From contig NZ_CAJFDC010000001.1 in assembly GCF_904067045.1 (NCBI RefSeq), positions 806,001-870,000 on the forward strand: DNA of 64,000 bases, given 5' to 3'. The notes under the pieces are model-generated. The model saw nothing but the letters and a program-made list of their open reading frames with translations, searched no databases and was not told where the DNA came from. This document shows positions 47,671-56,653 of the stretch, one piece after another (the stretch's first letter is position 1; each line of letters begins with the position of its first letter). Made by a program: the position numbers and the translations under genes. The stretch comes from Pseudomonas sp. FEN. GTDB taxonomy: Bacteria > Pseudomonadota > Gammaproteobacteria > Pseudomonadales > Pseudomonadaceae.

Positions 47671-48720
47671 TCAAGCCAACGCCACTTCGACCCTGTTGCG
47701 CCCGGCCGACTTGCCCTCGTAGAGCGCCTGATCGGCCCGGGCAATGGCGTTGCTGAGCGCCTCTTGAGCACGATATTGCGTAATGCCGATGGACAGCGTC
47801 ACGCTGACTTTATGGCCGTCACTGTCGATCACCAACGCCTGGATCGCCTTGCGTATACGCTCCGCGCTTACGGTAGCCTGATCAAGATCGGTTTCCGGCA
47901 GCACCGCCAGAAACTCTTCGCCGCCCCAGCGGCCAATATAATCCTGATCGCGCATCGAGCTCTTGAGCAGGTCGCTCACCGCATTGAGCACCCGATCGCC
48001 CATGTCGTGACCGTACTGATCGTTGATGTGCTTGAAGTGATCGATATCCATCAACATCAAGGTGAGGTTGCTCGGACATCTATGCTGCCGCGCCAGCGCC
48101 TTCTCGATCTGCGTAATCATGTGCCGGCGATTGAACAACCCGGTCAACGAGTCCGTCGTGGCCATCCGCGCCAGACTCTTGTGCGCGCGTGTCACCGTGA
48201 CCACATAGAACAGCGCAAGATAGCTGAACATGCCGAACACCACCGTCAGGTTGAACACATGCACACCCAACAGCGCATTGGAGGAAATCGGTTGCAGCGG
48301 CGGGAGGTACCACATGAGCACATCCAGCCCCACATAGTAGGTCCACAGGCACGCCGCGAGGATCCAGGCACCGCGCAGACGCATGGTCACGAACAGGGCC
48401 GGAATGAACATCAGCAAAAAGTAGTGAAAACCACTTTCCCAACCAATCAGCAGCGTTCCCAGCCCAGCGTGCACCAGCACTTCCGTGCGGATCAGCAGGA
48501 TCGCCAGCCGGTTGCGCCGTTGGCTGAACGCGCGATAGGCGTAGACATACATGGCCACGCTGATCACGTTGATCCAGGCCAGGATGGGTGAGCCAAGCAT
48601 GAGAAAAATGAACAGAAAGGCAACGTCCACACTGCCAGCCAACTGGCAGCAACGCATGGAAAGCTGCCAGAACTCGGGACGGGCATCCTGCTTGTGCGGG
48701 TTTTCCGCGGGCACTGGCAT
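47671..48720 (-). CDS. Membrane-bound diguanylate cyclase (GGDEF)
   Basis: 349 residues. The N-terminal half has about six membrane helices (VAFLFIFLMLGSPILAWINV onward). A C-terminal GGDEF domain begins at TTDSLTGLFNRRHM. The active loop is RWGGEEF (about 264-270), a functional GGEEF variant. The inhibitory I-site RDQD lies five residues before it, so product feedback is likely. It makes c-di-GMP at the inner membrane. No EAL domain is present and it is a single gene. The input signal of the membrane domain is unknown. Confidence 0.9.
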   Translation of the reverse strand: MPVPAENPHKQDARPEFWQLSMRCCQLAGSVDVAFLFIFLMLGSPILAWINVISVAMYVYAYRAFSQRRNRLAILLIRTEVLVHAGLGTLLIGWESGFHYFLLMFIPALFVTMRLRGAWILAACLWTYYVGLDVLMWYLPPLQPISSNALLGVHVFNLTVVFGMFSYLALFYVVTVTRAHKSLARMATTDSLTGLFNRRHMITQIEKALARQHRCPSNLTLMLMDIDHFKHINDQYGHDMGDRVLNAVSDLLKSSMRDQDYIGRWGGEEFLAVLPETDLDQATVSAERIRKAIQALVIDSDGHKVSVTLSIGITQYRAQEALSNAIARADQALYEGKSAGRNRVEVALA

Positions 48721-48856
48721 CGTACCTGTTACCTCAAGTTCCGGTTGTGAGTTCCGGTTTTCAATCAGGTTGACGCCCTGATAGCCGGTAGCCGGGCAGC
48801 GTCTGCAGTGTAGTTAATCGCCGGGCTATCAGCCACCCGGCAATAGCATAATGCCG

Positions 48857-50812
48857 CTACGACTTGAAACGCCCCACCAGCCCGTTCAGTTCATCCGAGA
48901 GGTGCGAAAGCCGACCGGAGTCTTCTTGCGCGGAGCTGGCCAGGCTTTCGACCAGCCGCGCCTCGTCGTAGATCTGCTGGATATGCCGATTGATCTCTTC
49001 GGCGACGCTGTGCTGCTCTTCCGCCGCCGCCGATATCTGCAGGTTCTGATCGCGGATTTCATTGACCGACAACTGGATGCCTTCAAAGCTGTCACGCGCG
49101 CTCTCGATCGAGGACTCACTGGCACGCGACAGGTCCAGACAACTTTCCATCTTCTGCGAGACTTCCTGGGTCTTGCTGCCGAGGGCGTTGAGTAACTGGT
49201 CGATTTCCCCGGTGGAGTCGGACGTGCGCTTGGCCAAGGCCCTGACCTCATCCGCGACCACGGCAAACCCCCGGCCCTGATCACCGGCCCTGGCCGCCTC
49301 GATCGCCGCGTTCAGCGCCAGCAGGTTGGTCTGCTCGGCGATGGCGCGGATGGTGCCGAGAATCTGGTTGATGTTGCGACTGCCCTCTTCCAGCTCGCCC
49401 ATGGCCTGGGACGACTCGCTCAAGCGCCGCCCCAGGCGGCCGACGTTCTGGGTGGTCAACTCGATCTGCTGTTTGCCTTCGGCGACACGCTGGTGTCCAC
49501 TCTCGGCAGAGTCGGCGGCCGTACTGCACGAACGGGCCACTTCGTTGGCGGTAGCGACCATTTCGTTGAAGGCCGTGGACACCAACTCCACCGCTTCGCG
49601 CTGACGCCCTGCCGCCTGGTTCATGTTGCCGGCCATCTCGCTGTTGACCCGTGAGGCCTCCTGCAGGTTGGTCGAAGCAGCGCCAATGCGTTGGATCAAC
49701 TGGCGTATCGCGGCGAGAAACTTGTTGAACCAGCCGGCCAGCTCCGCGGTTTCGTCCTTGCCCTGCACTTCAAGATCGCGGCGCAGATCGCCCTCACCCT
49801 CGGCGATCGATTGCAACCCCGTGCTGACCTGGCCGATCGGCTTGACGATCACCTTGGCGAACGCCGCGGCGAGCAACGCGAAGAGCAGCACCAGCAGGAC
49901 CACGATAACCGCCGTCAGGTAGGTCATGCGCGTCGCCGCGCCCATGACTTCACCGTACTCGATCAAACCGACGTAGCGCCAACCAAGGCCCGGCGATGTC
50001 CAGATATTGGCCATGTACCTGATCCCGTTGATCTGCACCTCGGTGGAGCCCTGGGTGGTGGTGGCCAGTTTGGCGTAGGGCTCGCCCAGGTCCTTGAGCG
50101 GTTTGAAGTTGTGCCCGGCATCGCGCGGGTCGACCAGCACGGTGCCGTCCTCGATCAGCATCACGTAGCCGCTTTCGCCGAGCTTGATGCTCTTGACCAG
50201 TTCGGTGAGATTTTTCAGCGAAACGCTGACGACAAACACACCCTTGGCCTTGCCAGCGTCATCGAGCAGTGCCCTGGCGCTACCGACCAACGCCACGGCA
50301 TCCTTGTCATAGTAGTAAGCCGGCGTTCGCACCGCTTTGCCGGGACTGGCCATGGCGGCTTTGTACCAGGGCCGCGAACGCGGGTCGTAGTTCGACAACT
50401 GCGGATCGTCCGGCCATTTGGCGTAGCTGCCATCTTCCAGGCCGATGGAAAGAATGGCCGCGGCCGGGTGCGTCGAGCCATAACGGGCGAACGCATCGAT
50501 GACCTGGCGGGCAGCCGGCGGCAGCGGCTGGCTGGCGGCATCGGCGGTCTCATAGTGCTTGAGGCTGGCGACCGATGTGTATACAGGATCAGTAGCCATT
50601 TGATCGACATTTTGCTGCGTGCCGTCGAAAAACTGCCGAATATTGCCGTCGATCTGGCGTATTTCACGGGTGCTGCCATCAATAAACTGATCGACCGCCT
50701 GAGCCCGTATATTCAACACCGAGATCACCGCCACCAGACTCACCGGAATGAAGGCAACCGACACAAAGGCAAGGACGAGCTTGTTTTTTATTTTCACGAT
50801 GACGATCACCAT
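48857..50812 (-). CDS. Methyl-accepting chemotaxis protein with dCache sensor
   Basis: 651 residues. TM1 is at about 10-32 ([20 protein letters not shown]), followed by a large periplasmic dCache-type domain ([20 protein letters not shown], then [20 protein letters not shown]). TM2 is near 285-310, then HAMP, then the cytoplasmic signalling domain with the invariant tip [19 protein letters not shown]. There is no C-terminal CheR-binding pentapeptide. It senses small ligands, amino- or organic-acid-like judging from the domain. The start may be the later GTG giving [12 protein letters not shown] FliA-type promoter lies upstream, so it is expressed with late flagellar genes. Confidence 0.93.
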   Translation of the reverse strand: MVIVIVKIKNKLVLAFVSVAFIPVSLVAVISVLNIRAQAVDQFIDGSTREIRQIDGNIRQFFDGTQQNVDQMATDPVYTSVASLKHYETADAASQPLPPAARQVIDAFARYGSTHPAAAILSIGLEDGSYAKWPDDPQLSNYDPRSRPWYKAAMASPGKAVRTPAYYYDKDAVALVGSARALLDDAGKAKGVFVVSVSLKNLTELVKSIKLGESGYVMLIEDGTVLVDPRDAGHNFKPLKDLGEPYAKLATTTQGSTEVQINGIRYMANIWTSPGLGWRYVGLIEYGEVMGAATRMTYLTAVIVVLLVLLFALLAAAFAKVIVKPIGQVSTGLQSIAEGEGDLRRDLEVQGKDETAELAGWFNKFLAAIRQLIQRIGAASTNLQEASRVNSEMAGNMNQAAGRQREAVELVSTAFNEMVATANEVARSCSTAADSAESGHQRVAEGKQQIELTTQNVGRLGRRLSESSQAMGELEEGSRNINQILGTIRAIAEQTNLLALNAAIEAARAGDQGRGFAVVADEVRALAKRTSDSTGEIDQLLNALGSKTQEVSQKMESCLDLSRASESSIESARDSFEGIQLSVNEIRDQNLQISAAAEEQHSVAEEINRHIQQIYDEARLVESLASSAQEDSGRLSHLSDELNGLVGRFKS

Positions 50813-50874
50813 CCGAGGAAGTGAGGTACAAATGGCCGAATCACGCGGATTTATGGCGATTTGCTATCTCATCT

Positions 50875-50901
50875 GTTTCGGCTGATCTGGCGAAATCTTT
50901 A
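50875..50901 (-). promoter_or_regulatory. FliA (sigma-28) promoter of the chemoreceptor gene
   Basis: On the reverse strand, TAAA (50898-50901), a 15-base spacer and GCCGAAAC (50875-50882) match the consensus TAAA-N15-GCCGATAA at ten of twelve positions, with exact spacing. It gives a leader of about 55 bases to the start at 50812. Confidence 0.7.
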
Positions 50902-50991
50902 CCGCCACTTCGTACACAAAAACAATAAAAATTGTCCCGACCATGAGCCCTGATCAAGAAGTGTCTGTCTTCATGTCACAACTTGGTGGTT

Positions 50992-51912
50992 TCAGGTCTG
51001 CTGGTCCCCAAATCCCGGGTCTACCCGTTTGCCAATATCCTTGAGACGCGCCAGTTGGTCGACCATCCCGGGGGCCTCATCCAGGCAACTGACAAAGGTC
51101 CATAGGTAGGTCATTACCGCATACACATGACCGGCCTTGACCTCGGGCGAAAGCGCCAGTTGAGTGATGGCTACCACAAACAACAGCGCAGCCAATGAAC
51201 CGATGAACAGGAAGGCGGCGGCCTCACGGTCCGATAGCCAGATCCGCAGCCGCGAAAGCACCCGATAATGGCGGCGCAAGGTATGGGCACCGACTTTTTC
51301 CACCAGGCCAATTTCCTTTTCCAGACGATCATTCAAGCGTTCATGCAACTGCTGGTTACGGAGGGCAAAGCGCGGCAACAAAGTGATGCATAACAGGAGC
51401 GCCGCAAGGCAGGCCAGACCGACCCAGTGTTCGATCACCAGCAACATCACCGCCGCGCCGACAATGGAGACCAGCGCCGTCGCAATGATCGGCACATGCT
51501 TTTCGAAGAAGTCGACGAACTCTCGCGCCAGAACTACCCGCGCGGCCGACTTCGAAGTGCTGTGGTTCTGTAGGCGCTGGTTGAGAATCACTGGCACCGC
51601 GAGGTCGGCATAGATACGGGTAAACGTGCGCGTATCCACTGCCCGCCGTGCCGCTCCGACCGCCCAGAACGCCAGTACCACGGCGGCGTAAAACAGCGCG
51701 CCACCGACATCACCCCGCAGAATTGAATCCACCGCAAACCCGGCAAACAACGGATAAGCCAACAGCAGCACATTTTCCAGCGCTACCAGGGACAACGTGA
51801 GGCAGAGTTTGCCGGGATAGGCCTTGGCAATCGCTTTGAGTGTCTGACTGGCGGACTGTTGACCAATCTTCTGGCTTTCTTCGATCAGAATTTGGGGTAT
51901 CACGGACGGCAT
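50992..51912 (-). CDS. ABC-type six-transmembrane protein lacking an ATPase domain
   Basis: 306 residues. It resembles the membrane half of ABC exporters (type IV fold). Six hydrophobic segments are visible, including LCLTLSLVALENVLLLAYPL, FYAAVVLAFWAVGAARR, ATALVSIVGAAVMLLVIEHW and AAFLFIGSLAALLFVVAITQ. The intracellular loops are charged. The protein ends at the point where a nucleotide-binding domain would begin, and no ATPase gene is next to it. Similar stand-alone proteins occur in Pseudomonas and Acinetobacter with unknown function. It is followed downstream by a chemoreceptor gene with its own promoter and preceded by an AT-rich small gene on the same strand. Confidence 0.75.
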   Translation of the reverse strand: MPSVIPQILIEESQKIGQQSASQTLKAIAKAYPGKLCLTLSLVALENVLLLAYPLFAGFAVDSILRGDVGGALFYAAVVLAFWAVGAARRAVDTRTFTRIYADLAVPVILNQRLQNHSTSKSAARVVLAREFVDFFEKHVPIIATALVSIVGAAVMLLVIEHWVGLACLAALLLCITLLPRFALRNQQLHERLNDRLEKEIGLVEKVGAHTLRRHYRVLSRLRIWLSDREAAAFLFIGSLAALLFVVAITQLALSPEVKAGHVYAVMTYLWTFVSCLDEAPGMVDQLARLKDIGKRVDPGFGDQQT

Positions 51913-51954
51913 GGATCACCCATTGCGAGAGAGACGCTGGTGGCTTGCATCAGG

Positions 51955-52404
51955 TCATTCAAAATTATGAATGTACTGATCATCAAAGTATCGTTTTTGG
52001 CAGTACCGATGATTTACCCCGAGTAGCCATCGCGGCATAAAATTCGAATTCACCTTACGAAAGTACTGTGCATAACTATGTTGGGCGTCCCTGAGTAAAT
52101 GGCGCTTTTCATCCATGATCAATAAAGTATTCATGTGCAGCTCTTCGACAATCATCTCCACTATAATCAAGACAACCATTGTCGGCGTCACAATCCACCA
52201 GTGGTAATATGAGTGGGTAGCCAAAGAAATTGAGACACTGCCGCCCAGCAACGCCAGCATCCATTTTGGTGCATGCTCCTGGAGCGGAATCCAAAATCGC
52301 TGCAACCTTTTCAACTTTGACGTGTGAAACCTCAATGAACCCTCAAGAGCCTTTAAATAAATAGTCTCTCGATTCAACTGTGCGCTCGGCATGAAATAAC
52401 CCAC
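51955..52404 (-). CDS. Hypothetical small membrane protein, AT-rich
   Basis: 149 residues, not recognised. Two adjacent hydrophobic segments form a hairpin at about residues 48-85 (WMLALLGGSVSISLATHSYY, WWIVTPTMVVLIIVEMIV). A basic amphipathic N-terminus and a His/Tyr/Arg-rich C-terminal tail (YFRKVNSNFMPRWLLGVNHR) follow. Its base composition is visibly more AT-rich than the flanking core genes, suggesting transfer. It lies 42 bases upstream of the six-TM gene on the same strand, so the two may be co-expressed. Start at 52404 or the ATG at 52392. Confidence 0.6.
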   Translation of the reverse strand: MGYFMPSAQLNRETIYLKALEGSLRFHTSKLKRLQRFWIPLQEHAPKWMLALLGGSVSISLATHSYYHWWIVTPTMVVLIIVEMIVEELHMNTLLIMDEKRHLLRDAQHSYAQYFRKVNSNFMPRWLLGVNHRYCQKRYFDDQYIHNFE

Positions 52405-52577
52405 ATATAATCTGTAGAAGCGACAATTCCCAACCCGTATGATCGTGAGAACATAGACTCGATCGGCCGACTTCTACTTTCAGAAAGCTCCTCACATAGC
52501 GCTGATCTGAGGCCACCGAAACTATCGGGGGAGAGCCCGGAATAGCTCTGCCGCGGCGGTCAATCAGACATACAGAT

Positions 52578-53639
52578 TCAAGCCGGCCAACTGAGTTCGA
52601 ACAGCGTTCCTCCGTTTTCAACATGTCGGCACGTAACGGCCCCGCCATGCGCGAGGGCGATGGCGCGCACCACGGCCAAACCTAACCCGCTGCCGCCCTG
52701 GGCCCGGGAGCGAGAGTTTTCGCCACGCTGAAAAGCTTCAAAAATGTGTTTAGCAAATGCCTCATCAATACCAGGCCCCTCATCCTTGACTCTCAAGTAG
52801 TTGACGTTATCCCAGCAGCTAAGGTGAACGAGCACATTTCCGGGAGTCGCATGCCGCCTGATATTATCCAGAAGTGCCAGCAATGCTTGCCGAATCCTGG
52901 CCGGGTCACAACGTACAGGTCGCACTTGCAGGTCAAGTTGCAGAGCAAACCCGGCGGTTTGCAGACTGGGCTCGAACAACTTGGCATTGGCCTCGAGCTC
53001 CGTGGCCAAATCAGCTTCCTGTAGATTAAGCTCGAGATATCCGCTGTCCGCCAAACCTACAACTCGCAAATCTTCTATCAGTCGCGTCAATCCTTCGACC
53101 TGGCTCAGCAAGCCGTAGAACTGCATGGTATCCGGTTCGAACACCCCTTCAGCCAACCCCTGTAAACGACCACGCAAAATAGTCAGGGGAGTGCGTAGTT
53201 CATGTGCGATGGCCGCATTCCAAAACGCCTGCTCTTCCGCCATGCGCTTCAATCGTTTTGCCATGCTATTAAAGTCGTCGACCAACAAAGCGGCTTCACC
53301 CAATGACTGATCACCGGCAACCGCCCGAGCATCAAGATCTCCATTTGCTAACTTTCGAAGGTTCTCGGCTACCGAGTTCAATGGCATGAGAATCCGCCGA
53401 GACAACTTGATGGCGACCACGGCACCGACGGCCAAGCTGACACAGGTCGTCAATCCCATCCAGGCCCATTCCACGCCTGTCGGCAGCCACTCATCCATCT
53501 CGACATCTGAAGGAGGCCAGAACACCCATATCAGGGCATAAAACACATAAGAACCGACCACGGCGAGCGCTATGACGCACAGTACGACAGCCGACATCGA
53601 CAAAATAATCTGCCGGCTCAGCCCCTTGGCCATTCTCAC
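52578..53639 (-). CDS. Sensor histidine kinase (BaeS/AdeS-like)
   Basis: 353 residues. It has two membrane helices (IILSMSAVVLCVIALAVVGS and GLTTCVSLAVGAVVAIKLSR) enclosing only a short periplasmic loop, then HAMP, an H-box IAHELRTPLTILRG with phospho-acceptor His146, and a C-terminal ATPase domain with DEGPGID and GGSGLGLAVVRAI. The short loop suggests sensing within the membrane or of envelope stress. Its start overlaps the response-regulator stop by 4 bases. In AdeRS- or BaeSR-like pairs the targets are efflux pumps, but none is adjacent here. Confidence 0.9.
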   Translation of the reverse strand: MRMAKGLSRQIILSMSAVVLCVIALAVVGSYVFYALIWVFWPPSDVEMDEWLPTGVEWAWMGLTTCVSLAVGAVVAIKLSRRILMPLNSVAENLRKLANGDLDARAVAGDQSLGEAALLVDDFNSMAKRLKRMAEEQAFWNAAIAHELRTPLTILRGRLQGLAEGVFEPDTMQFYGLLSQVEGLTRLIEDLRVVGLADSGYLELNLQEADLATELEANAKLFEPSLQTAGFALQLDLQVRPVRCDPARIRQALLALLDNIRRHATPGNVLVHLSCWDNVNYLRVKDEGPGIDEAFAKHIFEAFQRGENSRSRAQGGSGLGLAVVRAIALAHGGAVTCRHVENGGTLFELSWPA

Positions 53640-54385
53640 TGGATACTCCCGAATCGGTATCCGACGCCGCGGATACTTGCCGGTACCCCCTGTAGTCCCA
53701 AGTCTTCGATCTTTCTGCGTAACTTGCTGATGTGGCTGTCGACGGTACGCTCCAGGCTGTCACTCTCCGGTGAACACGTGGCCAGCAGCTCTGCCCGGCT
53801 GAACACTCTCTTTGGCGCCTTTGCCAACTGGGCCAGCAATTTGAACTCCGTCACGGTCAAGGCAAGCGGGAGTTTCTCAGCACCGATACACACGGTGACA
53901 TCATGGTTTTCTATATCGATTTCAAATTTATCCACCCGCAGAACGCTACGGCGAGTGTTATGCCCGTAATCGATCGAACGACGCAAAACAGCTTGGGTCC
54001 TGGCAACGACTTCTGCCGGATTGAAGGGTTTGACAATATAGTCGTCGGCACCGATACGAAGCCCCATCAATTTGTCCATGTCCTGATCCTGCGCCGTCAG
54101 CATGATCACCGGCGTGTTGCCCCGATGGCGAATCTCGGCCAGCACCATCCATCCGTCCAGATTCGGCATCAGCACATCCAGCAACATCAGATCAGGCTTG
54201 AGAGCCTGGTGCATTTCAAGGGCTCGACGCCCGTCAAGGGCATGGGCCGTTTGAAACCCACTGCGTTTCAAATAGGCAATCAGGATGTCCGCGATTTCGG
54301 GTTCGTCTTCCGCAATCAGTACGAGTGCCTGGTTTTCTCTGCTGCCGTCTATTCGGCTCGTCGGAGCAACGGGGAAGTCATTCAT
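53636..54385 (-). CDS. OmpR-family response regulator (AdeR/BaeR-like)
   Basis: 249 residues from the ATG at 54385 (MNDFPVAPTSRIDG); an ATG 13 codons earlier is possible. The receiver domain has the acidic pair LIAEDEPEI, phospho-acceptor Asp70 (LMLLDVLMPNLDGW) and the switch Lys in DDYIVKPF. The C-terminal winged helix ends IRGVGYRFG. It is the partner of the overlapping kinase gene. The orphan flgG is 100 bases upstream on the same strand, so co-regulation is possible but not shown. Confidence 0.9.
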   Translation of the reverse strand: MNDFPVAPTSRIDGSRENQALVLIAEDEPEIADILIAYLKRSGFQTAHALDGRRALEMHQALKPDLMLLDVLMPNLDGWMVLAEIRHRGNTPVIMLTAQDQDMDKLMGLRIGADDYIVKPFNPAEVVARTQAVLRRSIDYGHNTRRSVLRVDKFEIDIENHDVTVCIGAEKLPLALTVTEFKLLAQLAKAPKRVFSRAELLATCSPESDSLERTVDSHISKLRRKIEDLGLQGVPASIRGVGYRFGSIQ

Positions 54386-54485
54386 ATTTTGCTCGGTCAA
54401 TTTACCGTGGACGCTGTCGTCCATATTCCCACGGTTAGCTGCCTTTCAGTTACTGCGCATCCATGGTCCGAGATCGAGTCATCGG

Positions 54486-55271
54486 TTACAGTTTCTGTGT
54501 GAGGGCGCCTAGTATCTGGTTCGCGGTAGAGATCACTTTAGAATTCATTTCATAAGCACGCTGAGTGGTGATCATATTGACCATTTCTTCGACAGTGCTG
54601 ACATTTGAAGCTTCCAGGGTTTGTTGCAGTGTCGTCCCCAGCCCGTTGAGCCCTGGTGTACCCGTCCGAGGAACACCGCTGGAGGCAGTCTCCAGAAAAA
54701 GATTATTGCCTATCGCCTGCAAGCCGGCGGGGTTAATGAAATCAGCCGTCTGCAGATTTCCAATCACTTGTGAGGTGGGGTTGCCGGCAACGGAAATGGA
54801 CACCGTACCGTCTTGTCCAACAGTGAGCGTCTGGGCGTTGTTGGGCACCACAATGGCGGGTTGCAAGGCAAATCCGTTTGCGGTGACGATCTGACCCGTG
54901 GCGTTCAGATGAAATGTGCCATCACGAGTGTAGGAAGTAGTGCCATCAGGCTGGAGTATCTGGAAAAAACCTCGACCGTTGACGGCCAGGTCCAACGCCT
55001 GCCCTGTGGTTTGCAGGCTGCCAGCGCTGAAGTTTTTCTGGGTGCCGACAATGCGTACACCGGTCCCGAGTTGCAGCCCGGAAGGCAGTTCACTGTTCTG
55101 GGTTGACTGGGCACCCGGCTGCCGTTTGATTTGATACAACAAGTCTTGAAATTCGGCACGATCGCGCTTGAAACCGGTGGTCGAAACGTTCGCCAAGTTA
55201 TTGGAGATGGTCGTCAGGTTGGTGTCCTGGGCAGCAAGACCCGTTTTGGCAACATACAGAGCAGGAAGCAT
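54486..55271 (-). CDS. Orphan flagellar distal-rod protein FlgG paralogue
   Basis: 261 residues, full length for FlgG. The N-terminal rod helix (MLPALYVAKTGLAAQDTNLT, then TISNNLANVSTTGFKRDRAE), the GFFQILQPDGTTSYTRDGTF segment and the C-terminal helix (EEMVNMITTQRAYEMNSKVI) are all intact. FlgG normally lies in the flgBCDEFGHIJ operon. Here no other rod, hook or ring gene is present and a two-component system is next door. It is therefore probably a second copy, diverged slightly from the usual pseudomonad sequence (for example YVAKTG where WVSKTG is usual). It starts with GAGGAG upstream. Confidence 0.88.
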   Translation of the reverse strand: MLPALYVAKTGLAAQDTNLTTISNNLANVSTTGFKRDRAEFQDLLYQIKRQPGAQSTQNSELPSGLQLGTGVRIVGTQKNFSAGSLQTTGQALDLAVNGRGFFQILQPDGTTSYTRDGTFHLNATGQIVTANGFALQPAIVVPNNAQTLTVGQDGTVSISVAGNPTSQVIGNLQTADFINPAGLQAIGNNLFLETASSGVPRTGTPGLNGLGTTLQQTLEASNVSTVEEMVNMITTQRAYEMNSKVISTANQILGALTQKL

Positions 55272-55461
55272 TGGATTCTCCTCAAAGCCGTTTTACTGAG
55301 TAGTCCGATCCTGATGGGGATGAATGAAAGGCGTTCCAGAACCAGGTGCAGCAATAGACTGGATTGTGCGCAAGAGGGATGCGGTTTTATGGGAGGCTTT
55401 GTGGAGAAATGATGGAGATCAATAATTTTTTTGCTGGGCCGGTTGCCATACTCGGGAACGA

Positions 55462-55620
55462 TTGCAACTGAAAGCATCCACTCACGAATTTCCGACTTCG
55501 AGCGCGGGCGATGCTTTGGCTGGGCACAAAGACCTCATCGGCGAAAACGGCCCGCTCAAACAGCTCTCCAGGACGCTGGTCGAGCGGGCCCTCTACGCCG
55601 AGCGCAGCGGGGGACTATGG
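55462..55620 (+). pseudogene. N-terminal scrap of an IS256-type transposase
   Basis: The frame reads HKDLIGENGPLKQLSRTLVE followed by RALYAERSGGL. This resembles the IS256/mutator transposase start (DLLGENGLLKQLTK..LVERAL..E...HLG). Only about 50 residues remain and the catalytic DDE part is absent. It lies between the orphan flgG and an SDR gene, marking a past insertion or rearrangement. Confidence 0.5.
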
Positions 55621-55660
55621 TTAACGCCCCTTGATGCAGCGCTTTTTTGAGGATGCCCCT

Positions 55661-56443
55661 CTAGACCCAACCGCCATCGACAATGAAGTTTTGCGCGGAA
55701 CACATGGAAGACGCCTCGGAGGCGAGGAAAAGCGCCATGTTGGCAATATGGAGAGGTTCCACGCTCCCCGGCAGGCATTGGCTGCGACTGATCAACGCCT
55801 TGGCGGCATCATCGACCCAGAGAGCCAACTGCTTTTCTGTCATCACCCAACCTGGAACCAGGGTGTTGACTCGGATATGCCATGGCCCCAACTCCCGTGC
55901 CAACGCCCTGGTCATGCCGTGAGTGGCCGCCTTGCTGGCCGCATAAACCGGGTATCCGCTGGAGGCCATCATCCAGCCAATGGACCCAAGATTGATGATG
56001 GTGCCCGCTCCAGCGGCCTTCATCATGGGAACCACGGCCCGGGCGGCGAAGAAAGCATGCTTCAGATTGACCGAAATCAGCTTGTCGAATGTCTCCGAGT
56101 CAACTTCATCCAGGGTGTGCCTGACATCGTTGGCGGCATTGTTCACCAGTACCGTCACCGGCCCCAGGGTTTGCGCAAAGCGTCCTATCGCCTCTTTATA
56201 AGTGCTCTCGTCAGTAATATCACAGTGAGCAAATTCGACCGTATGGCCCTCAGCCGACAATTGCGCGGCTAAGCGTTCACCTTGGCTCTTGGCCATATCC
56301 ACAAACGCAACCTTGGCGCCCTGCCGGGCAAAAGCGCGGACCATGGCTTCGCCAATCCCCGAAGCACCACCGGAAATCAGTACGACTTTATCTTTCAGGT
56401 CGGTGTACACGGCCGGCATGCCGGCGCCTGTTTCATTATTCAT
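55661..56443 (-). CDS. SDR-family oxidoreductase, possibly sugar 1-dehydrogenase
   Basis: 260 residues from ATG 56443 (MNNETGAGMPAVYTDLKDKV). Classical SDR motifs are all intact: SGGASGIGEAM, VNNAANDV, a catalytic Ser in NLGSIGWM, Tyr-x3-Lys in PVYAASKAA, and VPGWVMTEKQ. It is divergent from the aldose epimerase and next to an arabinose-type transporter. Oxidation of an aldose at C1 to a lactone is a plausible role, feeding the SMP-30 lactonase, but the substrate is inferred from context only. Confidence 0.82.
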   Translation of the reverse strand: MNNETGAGMPAVYTDLKDKVVLISGGASGIGEAMVRAFARQGAKVAFVDMAKSQGERLAAQLSAEGHTVEFAHCDITDESTYKEAIGRFAQTLGPVTVLVNNAANDVRHTLDEVDSETFDKLISVNLKHAFFAARAVVPMMKAAGAGTIINLGSIGWMMASSGYPVYAASKAATHGMTRALARELGPWHIRVNTLVPGWVMTEKQLALWVDDAAKALISRSQCLPGSVEPLHIANMALFLASEASSMCSAQNFIVDGGWV

Positions 56444-56551
56444 CTGGCGGTGACTCCACATTAGGCATTTCGATTCAAGCAGTTGGCCGCAAGGTGTGCC
56501 TGGACACCCATGGATCACTTTCGCCAATCACTCAATTAGTCTTATTTTATA

Positions 56552-56579
56552 TTGCAAAATCGACATTACAGGCTATAAA
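56552..56579 (+). promoter_or_regulatory. Probable promoter of the aldose epimerase gene
   Basis: TTGCAA (56552-56557), a 16-base spacer and TATAAA (56574-56579) sit in an AT-rich divergent spacer. A direct repeat of GCAAAAT (56554 and about 56603) could be part of an operator. Confidence 0.45.
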
Positions 56580-56653
56580 TTTGCTGGCATTTCGACAAAA
56601 TATCGCAAAATAGTAGAACTATTCCACTCAAAACAACAAAAGGAAGTTCAACC

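Noticed and set aside
55437..55455. Sigma-54-like word TGGCAACCGGCCCAGCA upstream of the orphan flgG (reverse strand)
   Set aside because: The GG-to-GC spacing is 11 rather than the strict 10 bases and the rest of the consensus is poor.
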